Made by a program: the position numbers and the translations under genes | Shown: piece after piece, positions 1 to 12,500 of the stretch | Layout: each line of letters opens with the position of its first letter | Position numbering within the stretch: position 1 is the stretch's first letter | Notes under the pieces: model-generated | What the model was told of the DNA's origin: nothing | What the model saw: only the letters and a program-made list of their open reading frames with translations | Databases searched by the model: none | Source: Microglena sp. YARC | Lineage: Eukaryota; Chlorophyta; Chlorophyceae; Chlamydomonadales; Chlamydomonadaceae | NCBI GenBank assembly: GCA_022414725.1 | Contig: CM039464.1 | Coordinates: 28,759,543-28,823,542 of the forward strand | Reading direction: 5' to 3' | Length of the DNA stretch: 64,000 nt

Positions 1-115
1 TCATACAAATTGCATTGTATGGTCTTGTATATAAATGGTAACAGTAGCCTAGTCAGACTGCCGGCATCATATGATATCATATGATGATATGATGTACTGC
101 CGTTACCTAAAGATT
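1..115. repeat. ATCATATGAT palindromic element, cut by the window edge
   Basis: Contains TCATACAAATTGCATTGTAT, TATATAAATGGTAAC, TAGTCAGACTGCCGGCATCA and TATGATATCATATGATGATA. Confidence 0.8.
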
Positions 116-294
116 CCACATGGCCTATATTATCCTATCATTTTTATACATTGTTCCACTCGGGGGGCCATCAAAATGTATGTGGGGAGGCACACGCTGT
201 TAATCGTCTCTGATTTGGTCGTAGACCCTGAAATAATTGAAAACAGTTTTAAAAAAGTGCCTAGGGGCTGAGATATGGGGGGGGGGGGGGCAAA

Positions 295-330
<36 letters not shown>

Positions 331-1238
331 CGAGGCCGATCTCAAAATTTCTTCACAACTTCTTCGTCTGTGGCCTGAATCGAACGTGCTGCACACCATC
401 GAAAACGCCTCGACGAAAGCTTTACGAATCTGTAGTTGTTGGTCGATTTCACCCAGGATGTAATTAGTGGATGTACTGGAAGGTACATCCAGTCTGGACG
501 CCACCGAGAACTTCACAACCAGCGCCAACAAGTTCCCGACTTAGCAGTTGGAAGCTCGAGCAGCAAGAATCCGCGCTTGCTTATAGCAACGAATGAAAAT
601 AAAGTTGAAAGAAATTGAAGTCAGGGCCAGGGCTGAGGCCGAGGCTAGAACAGCCCTGGTCAAATCGCCCACAACTCCAGCCGAGACGCCTTCGCACCCG
701 AGCCCTTGACAACAACTTGCAACACCTGCAATACCATAATTCAGTGCCCTCCCAGCAACAACTTATGAACTACACTTTGTAAAAAATGTAACTGCAGATG
801 AAATTCACAAGTTGCAGCATACCTCTTATTACCGGAGATACTTTTGTGTGTGTGTGTGTGGTGGTGGTGGTGGGGGGGTGGGGGGGGGGGGGGCAGGGGT
901 CGCTTATACATAAGCCAAACCACGTTTTTAAGATGGCCAACTGATAGAGCTCGGCGTGAGGGTCAGTATACACCTAACTTTCATGACAAGATTATTATTG
1001 GTGAGGAAGATATTGGCCTTTAAGCCTATGGGTGGGGGTGGGTGGTGGGTTGGGTTGGGTTGGGGGGGGGGGGGTGAGGGAAAAAATTCTTCATAGCGTG
1101 AGGTGTCAAAAATAACTTCTTGATGGCCCCCTGGTTCCACTCACATCTGTTCAGTTACGATACTAGTCATTCGCTACTTGCATCCTGAAATGCAAGGAAC
1201 ATCAGGGTTTTTGTTCAGCAATTATTTCAAATTTGCAG
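116..1238. other. Upstream SMC1 intron or flank, G-rich, no assigned exon
   Basis: Holds poly-G tracts (about 279-330, 867-893, 1050-1075) and GT repeats. Two stretches look mildly coding: minus strand about 360-531 (VKFSVASRLDVPSSTSTNYI) and plus strand 593-709 (MKIKLKEIEVRARAEAEART). I recognise neither and they match no SMC1 segment. They may be remnants of an older element. Confidence 0.4.
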
Positions 1239-1392
1239 GCGCCGACCATGATCAGCGCCAAAGAAGAGATGACCCGTGTCGCCAGGCGATTGAAAATGGG
1301 AGAGGCCGAGCTGAACGAGTTGCGTTCCAAGGCAGCAGACCAGAAGAAGACCATCGCAAAACTTGAGAAGGATATGAAAAAATACAAAGACG
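1239..1392 (+). CDS. SMC1: SMC1 exon, N-terminal coiled coil
   Basis: The acceptor TTTGCAG ends at 1238 and the donor GTAAGT begins at 1393. The exon reads [18 protein letters not shown] and onward, rich in Lys and Glu as expected for the ascending coil, and lines up with the RPLYIKAKE region of animal SMC1. It enters in phase 0 and leaves in phase 1. It is the most upstream exon I can recognise; preceding exons are outside the window or unrecognisable in the G-rich first kilobase. Confidence 0.88.
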
Positions 1393-4300
1393 GTAAGTCT
1401 GGTGGCTCAACCCGTTTGTCAGGAGGTAGAGCTTAAGAGCACCATAACTAGTTGTGGGCTTCGGGCAGTAGAAGTATGCCCTCCCCCCCCCCTTTCCGTC
1501 CCCCCCCCCCATAAGCAGTCTTTTTTTGTGTGGGTGGTGGTGGTAGTGGGTGGTGGGTGGTGGAGGGGGCAAATATGCAAGGCAGGAGTGTCTTTCTCCA
1601 GTGATGCAGGGATTTACAACCCTCTTATGTGATGGAACCCGTCCTAGAGATATGCCTCATGTTTGTGCAGCTGTATCTCTGATGTCTTTCATGGCCATCT
1701 CACAAGGGCCTTTTTGTTTTTATTTTATATTGGCAGGATTTTCACCCCAGGAAGTGGGACCACGTACACAAAACAGCGCCCACTGAGGGTTGAGAACGAA
1801 CCGCGGAGAAAGCCATGCAGAAGTAATAAGTGATAATGTGCACATATTGATGGTGTATACATCTTGATAAGGTGTACATCTTGACAATATGACGTGTATA
1901 TGTTGACAATGTGCACATATTGATAAGGTGTACATCTTGACAGTATAATGTGTATATGTTGATAATATGTACATCTCCATAATGTGTGCATCTTGGCATT
2001 ATGATTTGTAAAAGTCGATGATGCGTACTTCTTGATAATGTGTACATCTTGACATTATGCTTGTATAATGTGTGTACACATTGATGGTGTGTTCATCTTG
2101 ACATTATGGATGATGTGAATGTGTACATATTGATGTTTTTTACATCCTGAAGACAGTATGGAGTACAAGGTCCATCCTGAATTGACTGGAAATTCAAACA
2201 GATTGTTGAGTCTGGCCTCAAGCCTAATTGTTCCCTTCTCTGTTTTTGCGTGCAGCTCGAAAGAAACTCGAAGCTGAAGTACAGGCTCACTACGCACAGC
2301 ACGCAAATGCTGAGCTGGAGGGTGCTGGGGTACAGGAAGAGTACAACCGAATCAAGTATGTGCTTCTTTCACTGTTTCTTTTTAGGCTACGCGTAGCAAC
2401 TTCTAGGCAGCTCCTTTCCCCCATCCTTGGACCAAACCCGAGGCTAGCTAGTGTGTCTGATAGCCACATGACAGGCATTACAATGCAGCTCAAAGCTGTG
2501 GCAAGGACCCAGTGGCTGGCTAGCAGAGCTGGGAGGAAGCTGCTATGTGTAGCCCCCAAAATAAACAGTGGCTTCTATCTGTCCGTTTGTCAATTAGCCC
2601 TGCTACGGGGCAATCTATTATTTAAGCTTATAGCAATTCAGGGGATGAACTGGACAAAACGTTTCCACGAGAACTCGTACTTTGTACTTTGTCGATAATT
2701 TTGGCCTGGAAATCCGAGAATTCTCGACAAGTTGGCCTGGAATTCTTGACAATTCTCGACGAAGTACAAAACGTTTGTCCAGTTCATCCTCTGAATTGCC
2801 ATAACCAACCATTGTGCTCAACAGACGGTGAGCAGGTTCTAACCTTGGGCTGCTCACGTGATATTCAAAAATACCTGACAATTACAAGGTGTCTGGAAAT
2901 GTGTTGTCCACTTAGTAGCATCCAGTATAGTAGCGCTAATTTGGTTGGCGAATTGCTACACTCAACACTGCCTGACAAGTCTTAGGCAGCGGCGCAAGCG
3001 ACGGTGAGAATTGGCGGAGAGTGTTGGCAACGGAACCAAGCGGACCGAAGCCAGTTAGTTACCAGACAGTTGGCTGACGTGTCAGGCTTCGTCTTGGTCA
3101 CACGTCGATCGCACAAATACACAAACAAACGGACAGCGGGGTGACCCTGGGGCCTGTTGGTTTTTGCGCATGGCAAGAATCTCAATTGGGTGGGGCTCCT
3201 ACTTGTAAGACTCATAGGCACTAGTCGTAATACAGAAGCTGTCTCATCTGTAAGCATATTTTTAGGGTCCAGCATATCATATGATGTCGACCTGAGGCGA
3301 GTATGGTATCATATGATATGATACAAATTGCATCATATGCTATTGTATATAAATGGTAACTTAAGCCGAGTCAGACTGCCGGCATCATATGATATTATAT
3401 GATGACGTGATATCATATCATATAATATTGCCATTCCCTACATATTTCCCTGTGTGAGCTAGAGCTCAAGTGAGCATTGCATTGCTTTCGCAGGGCACAG
3501 ATGGGAAGCAAGACTGCCAAGACAGCAGCAGAACGCGATGCTCTGACAACTCAACAGCAGGTAATTAAGTAATTGTTATGGGCCAATATACTGTAAGATT
3601 ATCTTCATAAATTTACCCAATTCTACCAGTCTAGATTCTGTGGACTAGTCGTGTGATACGTACCGTATTTGTTCACTTTTTAATTTTCTTTGCGTGGCGT
3701 GTTGCAAATTGAGCGACATGCTGCCCCCCGAACCTCGCGAAGCGCAGAGCCCGTGAGGTTAGGGGGTGGGTGGGTGGGGGTGCATTTCTGACTAGTTGAG
3801 CCAAACCCATTCGTCACATTGCAGCAACAGAATGGGGACGTTTCGTAAAAAAAAATACCGTGTCACAGGTATCCGCTGGTCTTGGACCAAGGGAACAAAT
3901 ATTCAAATGCTGATGTAATTAGTCCTATTCTTTTGGAGGATAAGGACACGTGTCACGTGTAGCTTAGTTTTAAACATTAGTTCTTAAACAATATTCGAGA
4001 ATTTCTTAATACCAATATGGAACTGCACCAACACCGCCGCTATGGGCATCTTGGTCTATTAAAGCCTACCGTCCGTGCAGATTTAAGGTTACTTGCTGAT
4101 TTGGTCCCATCCCTTGCGCTTTGTCGAATACCTGTATTGCCTTTCTTTTCATTTTTATTTCCCCATTTTTCTTCTCCCTCCTGTGCTTCTAAGGCCGACA
4201 AGGAAGCCCTGGCACAGATCCAGGCCGAAATGGCGCAGTTGCGAGCCCGATCGGTCTCACTAGCGGAGCAAGCACTGCAGCAGCGGGCGCGTGCTGATGC

Positions 4301-6473
4301 TGCGAAGGCCAATGAGAGAGATGCCAAGAGGTTGCACAAGGAGAAGCAACAGGAGCTAAGCAAGCTACAGGACGAGAACCGAAGGAAAAAGTAAGAACTC
4401 TGCCATACATCAATAGTACGCCTAATTACGAAGTGTGAGCTTGAGGGGGCCAGCCCGTTGCTTGCACTGGGATCAACCACCACAGATAACTAAGTGAATC
4501 TCCTGCCAGAAATATCCCTACGGCAGCCTGCACCCTGTCCAGGTTGTTAAACAGGTGCTCAGGGTGGTAAACCTGTTTATGCACATAGTTGGTTAAACAT
4601 GTACTTTAACCTTGAGCCCACCCCCTTAAGGAGTTTGAGAAGCAGATATGATACTTTAAGCGTAGCTGTTCATCACTGATATCTTATATTGTATTCATGT
4701 TTCTGTTCCCTTCCAGTGCTAAGCGCTTAACCTTGAGCCCACCCCCTTGAGGAGTTGGGGAAGCGGATACAATTTTTTTAAGCCCAGCTGTTCATCACTG
4801 ATATCTGATTTTATTTCATGTTCTGTTCCCTTTCAGTGCTGAGCGCCTGGCTTTGAGCCGCCGCCCTTAGGATTTGGAGAAGCAGATACGATATTTTAAG
4901 CCCAGCTGTTCATCACTGATATCTGAGATTTGATCACTGATATCTGATATCTCATTCATGCTTCTATGCGCTTCCAGTGCTGAGCGCTTAACCTTGAGCT
5001 GCCTCTTTAAGGAGTTTGAGAAGCAGATACGATCTTTTAAAGCCTAGCTGTTCATCACTGATATTTGATATTTTATTCATGTTTCTGTGCCCTTCCAGTG
5101 CTGAGCGCCTGACCTTGAGCCGCCGCCTTGAGGAGTTGGAGAAGCAGATAAGATATTTTCTGTCCAGCTGTTCATCACCTTTATCTGAGATGTGATAACT
5201 GATATCTGATATCTCATTCATGTTTCTGTGCCCTACCAGTGCAGAGCGCTTAACCTTGAGCCACCGCCTTGAAGAGTTGGAGAAGCAGATTGTTTTTTTA
5301 AGACCAGCTGTTCATCACTGATATCTGATATTTTATTCATGTTTCTGTTCCCTTCCAGTGCTGAGCGCTTGACCTTGAGCCGCCGCCTTGAGGAGTTGGA
5401 GAAGCAGCTATCAGATGCCCGTGCTGACAGGAGGGAGTCTCAGAGGGATAGGAAACTAGCTGAGGCATTAGCTTCCCTCAAGCGCCTCTTCCCAGGTAGG
5501 TTGTCCCTTGCATAATAACCTATTCATGGCTCCGGCTGTCAAATGCTCATGTTGACATAAGGGAGTCTCAGAGGGATAGGAAAATAGGAAAATGGCTGAG
5601 GCATTAGCTTCCCTCAAGTGCCCCTTCCCAGGTAGATTGTCCCTCGTATAATAACCTACCCTTGGCTCCGGCTATCAGATGCTCATGCTGACAGAGGGGA
5701 GTCTCAGAGGGATAGGAAAATAGGAAAATAGCTGAGGCATTAGCTTCCCTCAAGCGCCTCCTCCCAGGTAGGTTGTCCCTCGCATAATATTCTTGGCTCC
5801 GTCAAGCATCGGGCACATTTGGAGTCCAGTAGGGCACCAGGAAAAATGTAATACAAAATCAAAACCATCATCATCATCCTCATCAACTACATATTTAATG
5901 AATTACCGCTGGGCTCCATGGGCGGCTCACTGAGCTTGGAAAGTTCCTTGATCTTCACCTGGCACATTTATTTTGTTCCTTGATCTGCTGCAAAATATAT
6001 GAATAGAGGCAGCGCTTTGCGCCGCGCTTAGTGCCACATGACGGTTCAACCATCCTGGAATCCTGGAATCAGGCTGGAGTCGGGGAGCCACATTGGCGCC
6101 ACATGATGGAGAAACAATCCTGGAATCAGGCTGGAGTCACACATTTTGCTACCTAGCCTGACCTGCAGAAACTTGAAATAACAAAAATATGATCTGTGCC
6201 TTTTAGCAGGTGTCCATGGACGGCTCACTGAAGTTGGAAAAGTGACTCAGCGAGCGTACAACCTGGCGCTTTCAGTTGCCATGGGCCGTGACATTGATGC
6301 TGTTGTTGTGGATACCGAAAAGACAGCTAGGGATTGCATCCAGTACCTCAAGGAGCAACAGATTGCCCCACTGACCTTCATCCCTCTTGCATCCTGCAAG
6401 GTGAGTCGTTTTATGTTGACCCACCCTATCTCACACACAAGCCTGTCTCACAAACAATTTAGCCTGACCCCCC

Positions 6474-6504
<31 letters not shown>

Positions 6505-9500
6505 ACACACATACACACCACACACACATCACACACACACCACACACACCCACACACACCCAAACACACCACCCAACACACCACACGCACTAACCACTCA
6601 CCACACCATGATTGGGTGAAGCACAATTCCACCCCACAATTAACCCCCACCCCACCATGATTAACCCCACCCCTCCAATTTAATCCCACCCACCCCCACC
6701 CACCATGATTAGGTGAAGCCTGTGAGTGAGGCCCTGATATCTAAGATGATTAACCCCACCCCACAAATTTAACCGCACAATTTAACCCCCACGATTAAAC
6801 CCCTCACCATCTCACCCCATCTCACCATGATTAACCCCACCCATCAATTTAACCACACAATTTAACCCCACAATTAAACCCCAACCCACCCCATCCCACC
6901 ATGATTTACCCCACCCCATCAATTTAACCCCACGATTAAACCCCTCCCCACACCATCCCACCATGATTTACCCCACCCCATCAATTTAACCCCACGATTA
7001 AACCCCTCCCCACACCATCCCACCATGATTAACCCCACCCCATCAATTTAACCACCACGATTAAACCCCACTCCACCCCATCTCACCACAGTTTAGCCCC
7101 CCTCACTAATTCACCCGTACGATTAATCCACCCTACCACACCCACCTCACCCACCATGATTAGGTAAAGCCTGTGAGCGAGGCCTTACGATCTCTTGGCG
7201 GCTCTGCCAAGCTGGCAGTTGACCTGGTCGAATATGAGCCAGCCTTTGAGCGGGCATTCCTGTTTGTGTTTGGCAACACCTTGGTGTGTGACACAGTGGA
7301 GGAAGCTAAGCACCTAGCCTTTGGGGGTGCTGAGCGCCACAAGGTTGTTTCTAAGGTGATATTTCATTTGGTGGGAAGTGGTATCTAATTTCTTTAGGTG
7401 GTGTCTGAGGTTTTCATTGGTTGTATCTAATTTTCGCAGGTGGCATCTAATTTACATTGGTGGTTTCTGAGGTTTTCATTGGTGGTATCTAATTTCCATT
7501 GGTGGTATCTGAGGTCTTAATTGGTGGTATCTAATTTTCATTGGTGGTATCTGAGGTTTTCATTGGTGGTATCTAATTTTCAAAGTGGAGGAAGCCAAGC
7601 ACCTGGCCTTTGGGGTTGCTGAGCGCCATAATGTGGTTTCTAAGGTGAGTTTTCATTGGTGGTAGGTAGTATCTAATTTTCATAGGTGGTTTCGAAGGTG
7701 AATTTCATCGGTGGTAGGTAGTATCTAATTTTCATAGATGGTTTTGAAGGTGAGTTTTCATTGCTGGTAAGTGGTATCTGATTTTCACAGGTGGTTTCTA
7801 AGGTGAGTTCATTGCTGGTAGGTGGTATCTAATTTTCATAGGTGGTGTCTAAGGTTTTTATAGGTGATACAGGGCGGTATATAAAATTTTTAGGTGGTGT
7901 GTAAGGTTTTCATAGGTGGTACATGGTGGTGTCTAATTTTCATAGTGGCATTTAAGGTTTTCATGGTGGTAGGGGAGTTTTCATATGAAGGTGACTACTT
8001 TGACGTCTGTTCACGTGTTGAGTTTCCACCACCTACCCCCGCCCCCCCCTCCCCGCCCCCAAACCAAACCAATATTGTTTGTGTGTGGCAACACCTTGGA
8101 GTGCGACCCGACGGACGAAGTCAAGCACTTTGCTTTTGGATGTGCTGAGCTCCATGAGGTTGTATCTAAGGTGGATGTCAAAGCGCCGTGATGCCCTCTG
8201 ACCATGCACGGGAGCACCGTGAAGGAAATTCCAGGCATGGTATATAAACTTGGGCGTTGCCCATAGCCTTAAACCTGTCTAACATTTTGTATTTTTTTGA
8301 AAAGCTGAGCTTTTTAGACCATATTTGAGAGAGCATAGTGTTGCCTCTTATTTACTGCAAATATTTCTAATGTTATTTGAGCTATATGCCTATATTGAAT
8401 GTTTTAAAATTGATAAGTCTTAGGCAGCGTCGCAAGCGACATGGAAAATCGGCGGAGAGTGTTGGCAACTGAATCAAGCAGACAGAAGCCAGTTAGGTAC
8501 GAAATAGTCGGCTGACGAGTCAGGCTTTGTCTCGGGGTGGGGAGGGGGGGGGGGGGGGGGGGGACACACAATTGGGTTACCCTGGGGGCTCCAGCCCCCC
8601 AGAAGGGGGGGCTCCGTTAAAAAATGAAAAATAGTACGAGCTACACAGATCTTGAGACTGAAGGAACTTTTCCGTTTGCAAGTGCCGTGTATTAAATGTA
8701 TAAATAATATATTGCCTGAGCCTATGCATTGCGGCAGGACTGCTGCTAAACAGAGTAAACCAGTTCAGCTGAGCTCCATAAGGTGGTATCCTTGGCGAGT
8801 AATCGAGCATTCATTTTTTGTAATTCTAATTTGTACATGGTCTTCAGCCATATTCTGCCATTTCCCGCGTCGCTTGCGATGCTGCCTAGGACTTGTCCTA
8901 TAAGGGTGCCTACTTCAACGGCAGCTCATGCGTTCAGTTGCCACCACCTACCCACGTCCCTCCCCCTATCCTTACTCCGCCTCCACCTCAACACACTGAC
9001 CTGCCACCGCCATCTCTACAGGACGGCACCCAGTTCAGCAAGCAAGGTCTGATTACCGGCGGTACTTCCTCCAACGCCGACCAGCGTGCTGCTAAGTGGG
9101 ATGAAAGTGCCGTCGCAGCCTTGAAAAAGGAGCGAGAGGTGCTGGTAGTGAAGGTGCATGAAGCCTCTGACGTGCACACTCTGCGCTCTCAGGAGCAGGC
9201 GCTCTATTCTGAGTGCAGTGCACAAGAGAACAGGTGGGTAGTGGCGAACACAAGTTTTTTCTTTTCAAATTTGAAAGTGTTTTTTACTACCTCTAAGGTT
9301 TTAGGCCTCCTCAAGGGACAGCGTTTTACAGCTTTTAAAGGCCATTCAGGGCCAGCACTTTTTATTTATTTTTTTAGCCGCAATTTGGTCCAAAACGGGG
9401 TCAAAAGCAGTGGACAAGAGGACAGGTGAATAGGTGGGTATTGGCGAGCACCAACCCGTTGCAGGAGGATGTGGACTTCGGTGGAAACAAGGCCTATGCA

Positions 9501-12500
9501 GCATCGCAAGCGACGTGGAAAATTGGCAGAGTGTGTTGTCAACCGAACGACTGGTGGCAACGATGGAGCTAACCGAAGCCAGTTATGAGACAGTTGGCTG
9601 ACTTGTCACGCTATAATATTTCGGGCGGTACGTCGGTCGGGCGCACAGACGGACAAATTGGATACCCTGAGGGACAAATTGGATACCCTGAGGGACAAAT
9701 TGGATACCCAGAAGGGGGGGCTCCGCTCAAAAAAGTATAAGTGCCACCAAGAGGGGTACATCAGTATCAAACCAAAAGCCTTGATGTGCAAATGACATAT
9801 ATGCACCACCTTAGTGTTCAGGGCAAAGTTTGGTACAAACTCTCCTAACGCCAAACCAATTCTGATTGGTGCTTGGTGTTCGGGTGACCAGATCCCATCC
9901 ACCTGGTGCATGAAAAATATGCACCACCTTTGTACAGGGCAAGGTTTGCTGCTGAAGAGGCTCGAATGGCTCTGGAGAGCACCAACCGTTTGCAGGAGAT
10001 GCTGACCTTGCTGAAAGCGCTGCCACCGAGAGGGGTACTGGGGTATCAAACTAAAACCCTTCATGTCTACACCTGTTTTAAATGACACAAATGCACCACC
10101 TACGTGCTCAGGGCAAGGTTTGCTGCTGAAGAGGCTCGCATGGCTCTGGAGAGCACCAACCGTTTACAAGGAGATGCTGACCTAAGTGAAAGCACTGCTG
10201 CCAAGAGGGAGCCTGACAGCCTGGCGTATGAGAAGAAGATAGAAGCGAGGGCTGCTAAGATATTGGTAGGAATTCTTTTGGAGACTTGGGTATTTCAAGT
10301 TGTGTGTGATGGTGGTGGTGCATATGAGACATAGTTATTTCAAGTTGTGTGTGATAGTGGTGGTACATATGAGATATAGTTATTTCAAGTTGTGTGTGGT
10401 GGTATGTGATGGTGGTGGTGGTGGTGGTGGTGCTTCCTCTCGGTTTGTGCGCGGGTATTATTGCATCTCAGTTTGTGAGGCTGACAGCCTGGTGTATGAG
10501 AAGAAGATACAAGCGAGGGCTGCTAAGATATTGGTAGGAGGCATAGTTATTTCAAGTTGTGTGTGGTGGTGGTGGTGCTTCCTCTCGGTATGTGTGTGGG
10601 TGTTCTTGCATCTTAGTTTGTCTCCGTGTGTCTCCACTTGTGCCTGTGTGAGTTTGTGAATTCAATGCTGCAATGGAAAAGAGTCAGTGCATGTGAAAGG
10701 GAGGCGGAGACCTTTGTACATGGAAATATGTTTTTAGGGCAGGGCTGGCATGTTGTTTTAAAGGGTTTCCCAGTTTTTGCAGGGGTATAATACCCCAAAT
10801 TATATTAATATATATATGTATTATTAATATAATTTATATATAATATGTATATAAATTATTAATTAAATTTCTCAGGTTTTGCAGTGGTATAATTGTATGT
10901 TTTTAGGCTTCGGCCTATAGGGCTACCGATGGACAAAATGAGCCCTAATAGGGCTATTAGCTAAGGTAGCCCTAATAGTGCACAACTAATTTAGCCAAAT
11001 CTAGCCAAACTTAGCCAAACTTAGTCAAAATAACCCAGGAAAAGTGCCATGTGTCAAGGAGAGTGTTGCCATGCATCATGCTAACCTTTTTTGGCAATTG
11101 TGTATGATCTGCCCATCATGAGTTCATGATGAAGTACCTCATTACTGCGGAAGCAAACGGAGACAGCTGTATTATTATATCAAAGCTTTACATTGGAGGA
11201 AAATAAATATACAATAACATAATGACATAACAGAATATGGCAAAATCCTGGATGGCTCTGTCTCAACTCAAGACCATTGTTTATTTGTTTTGATACGTAG
11301 GGTGGCTTCCTACCAACTCCATCATGTATTCATGTATTCATGTCAGCCTTAGGACACTGAAGCCCCGTGCAGTATGAGTTTTTGGTTGCGTCGGAATGCG
11401 TAATGTAGGATGCCATGGGGTTGGCAGGGCTGAATACCCGAGTGCACTTCGTGCAAGAGACTACACACTGCTCCGTGACCCATTCCGCGTCCAGCCCATC
11501 TTCAGAACCTTGCATATCAGGTCGCAAGAGCTTCTTCCACTTTCCCTTCACGCTATTCAGCCGTGAAAAAAGCTGGTTAGGCGTCAGCTGCGCACTCGTG
11601 AACGTCTATTTACCCTTTTTCTCGAACCAAGACTTGGGCGGACTGTAAACGGTTGCAGTTGCCATTCGCGAATGATAATTACTGAGCGACGCAATGCGAA
11701 AATCAATGAACGATTGATTCAGGGGCTTATACTACGACACTCGCAGAGGACAGGAGATTGCCTGTACTGCCACGTGTCACTGTCGGCGCACTGTCGGCGC
11801 ACGGTTCCTGCCAGCCTGGCTAAGCCTGGGGGACCTGGTGTTCGTACCGTCATTCTGTGTTACCGTCGCGTTTCGTTTCCAGCCACGACGACCAGCCACG
11901 ACGACGTCCTATTTCTCTTATCTTCACCTTCACCTAGCGCTAAATTTCCGGGATTTATTTTAGCGCTAGTAAGCGCTAGTAGCCCTAATAGTACGAAACC
12001 ACTATACCCCCCCCCGGCCTAACCCTATATATTTTTATTGCTGCTGAAGCTGGTCAATTTGTGGCTCCTTGCAGGGGCTGACCACCAGCATCAATGAGGT
12101 GTCTGACCACCTGTTCGCCGACTTCAGTGCCCGCATGGGTGTGGCCAACATCCGAGAGTATGAGGAGCAGCACTCGGCCTTTGAGGAGGCCAGCAGCAAG
12201 GAGCGAGCTAAGCTCGACCAGCAGGAATCAAAGGTGGGGTCCAACGCCAAGGGGACTAAACTGGGGTGGGGTGTGTGGGGGGGGTATTCATAGCTTCATC
12301 ACCCTAACACCACCATCACCCCACCCCCAACACCCAACACTACCACCCAACACCAACAGCAGCAAGAAGCGTGCTAAACTTGACCAGCAGGAATCAAAGG
12401 TGGGTTCCAACGCCAAGGGGACTTAACTGGATGGGGGGATATATTCATGGCTGTATCACCCCACCACCACTATCACCCCAACACTACCACCCAACACTCT

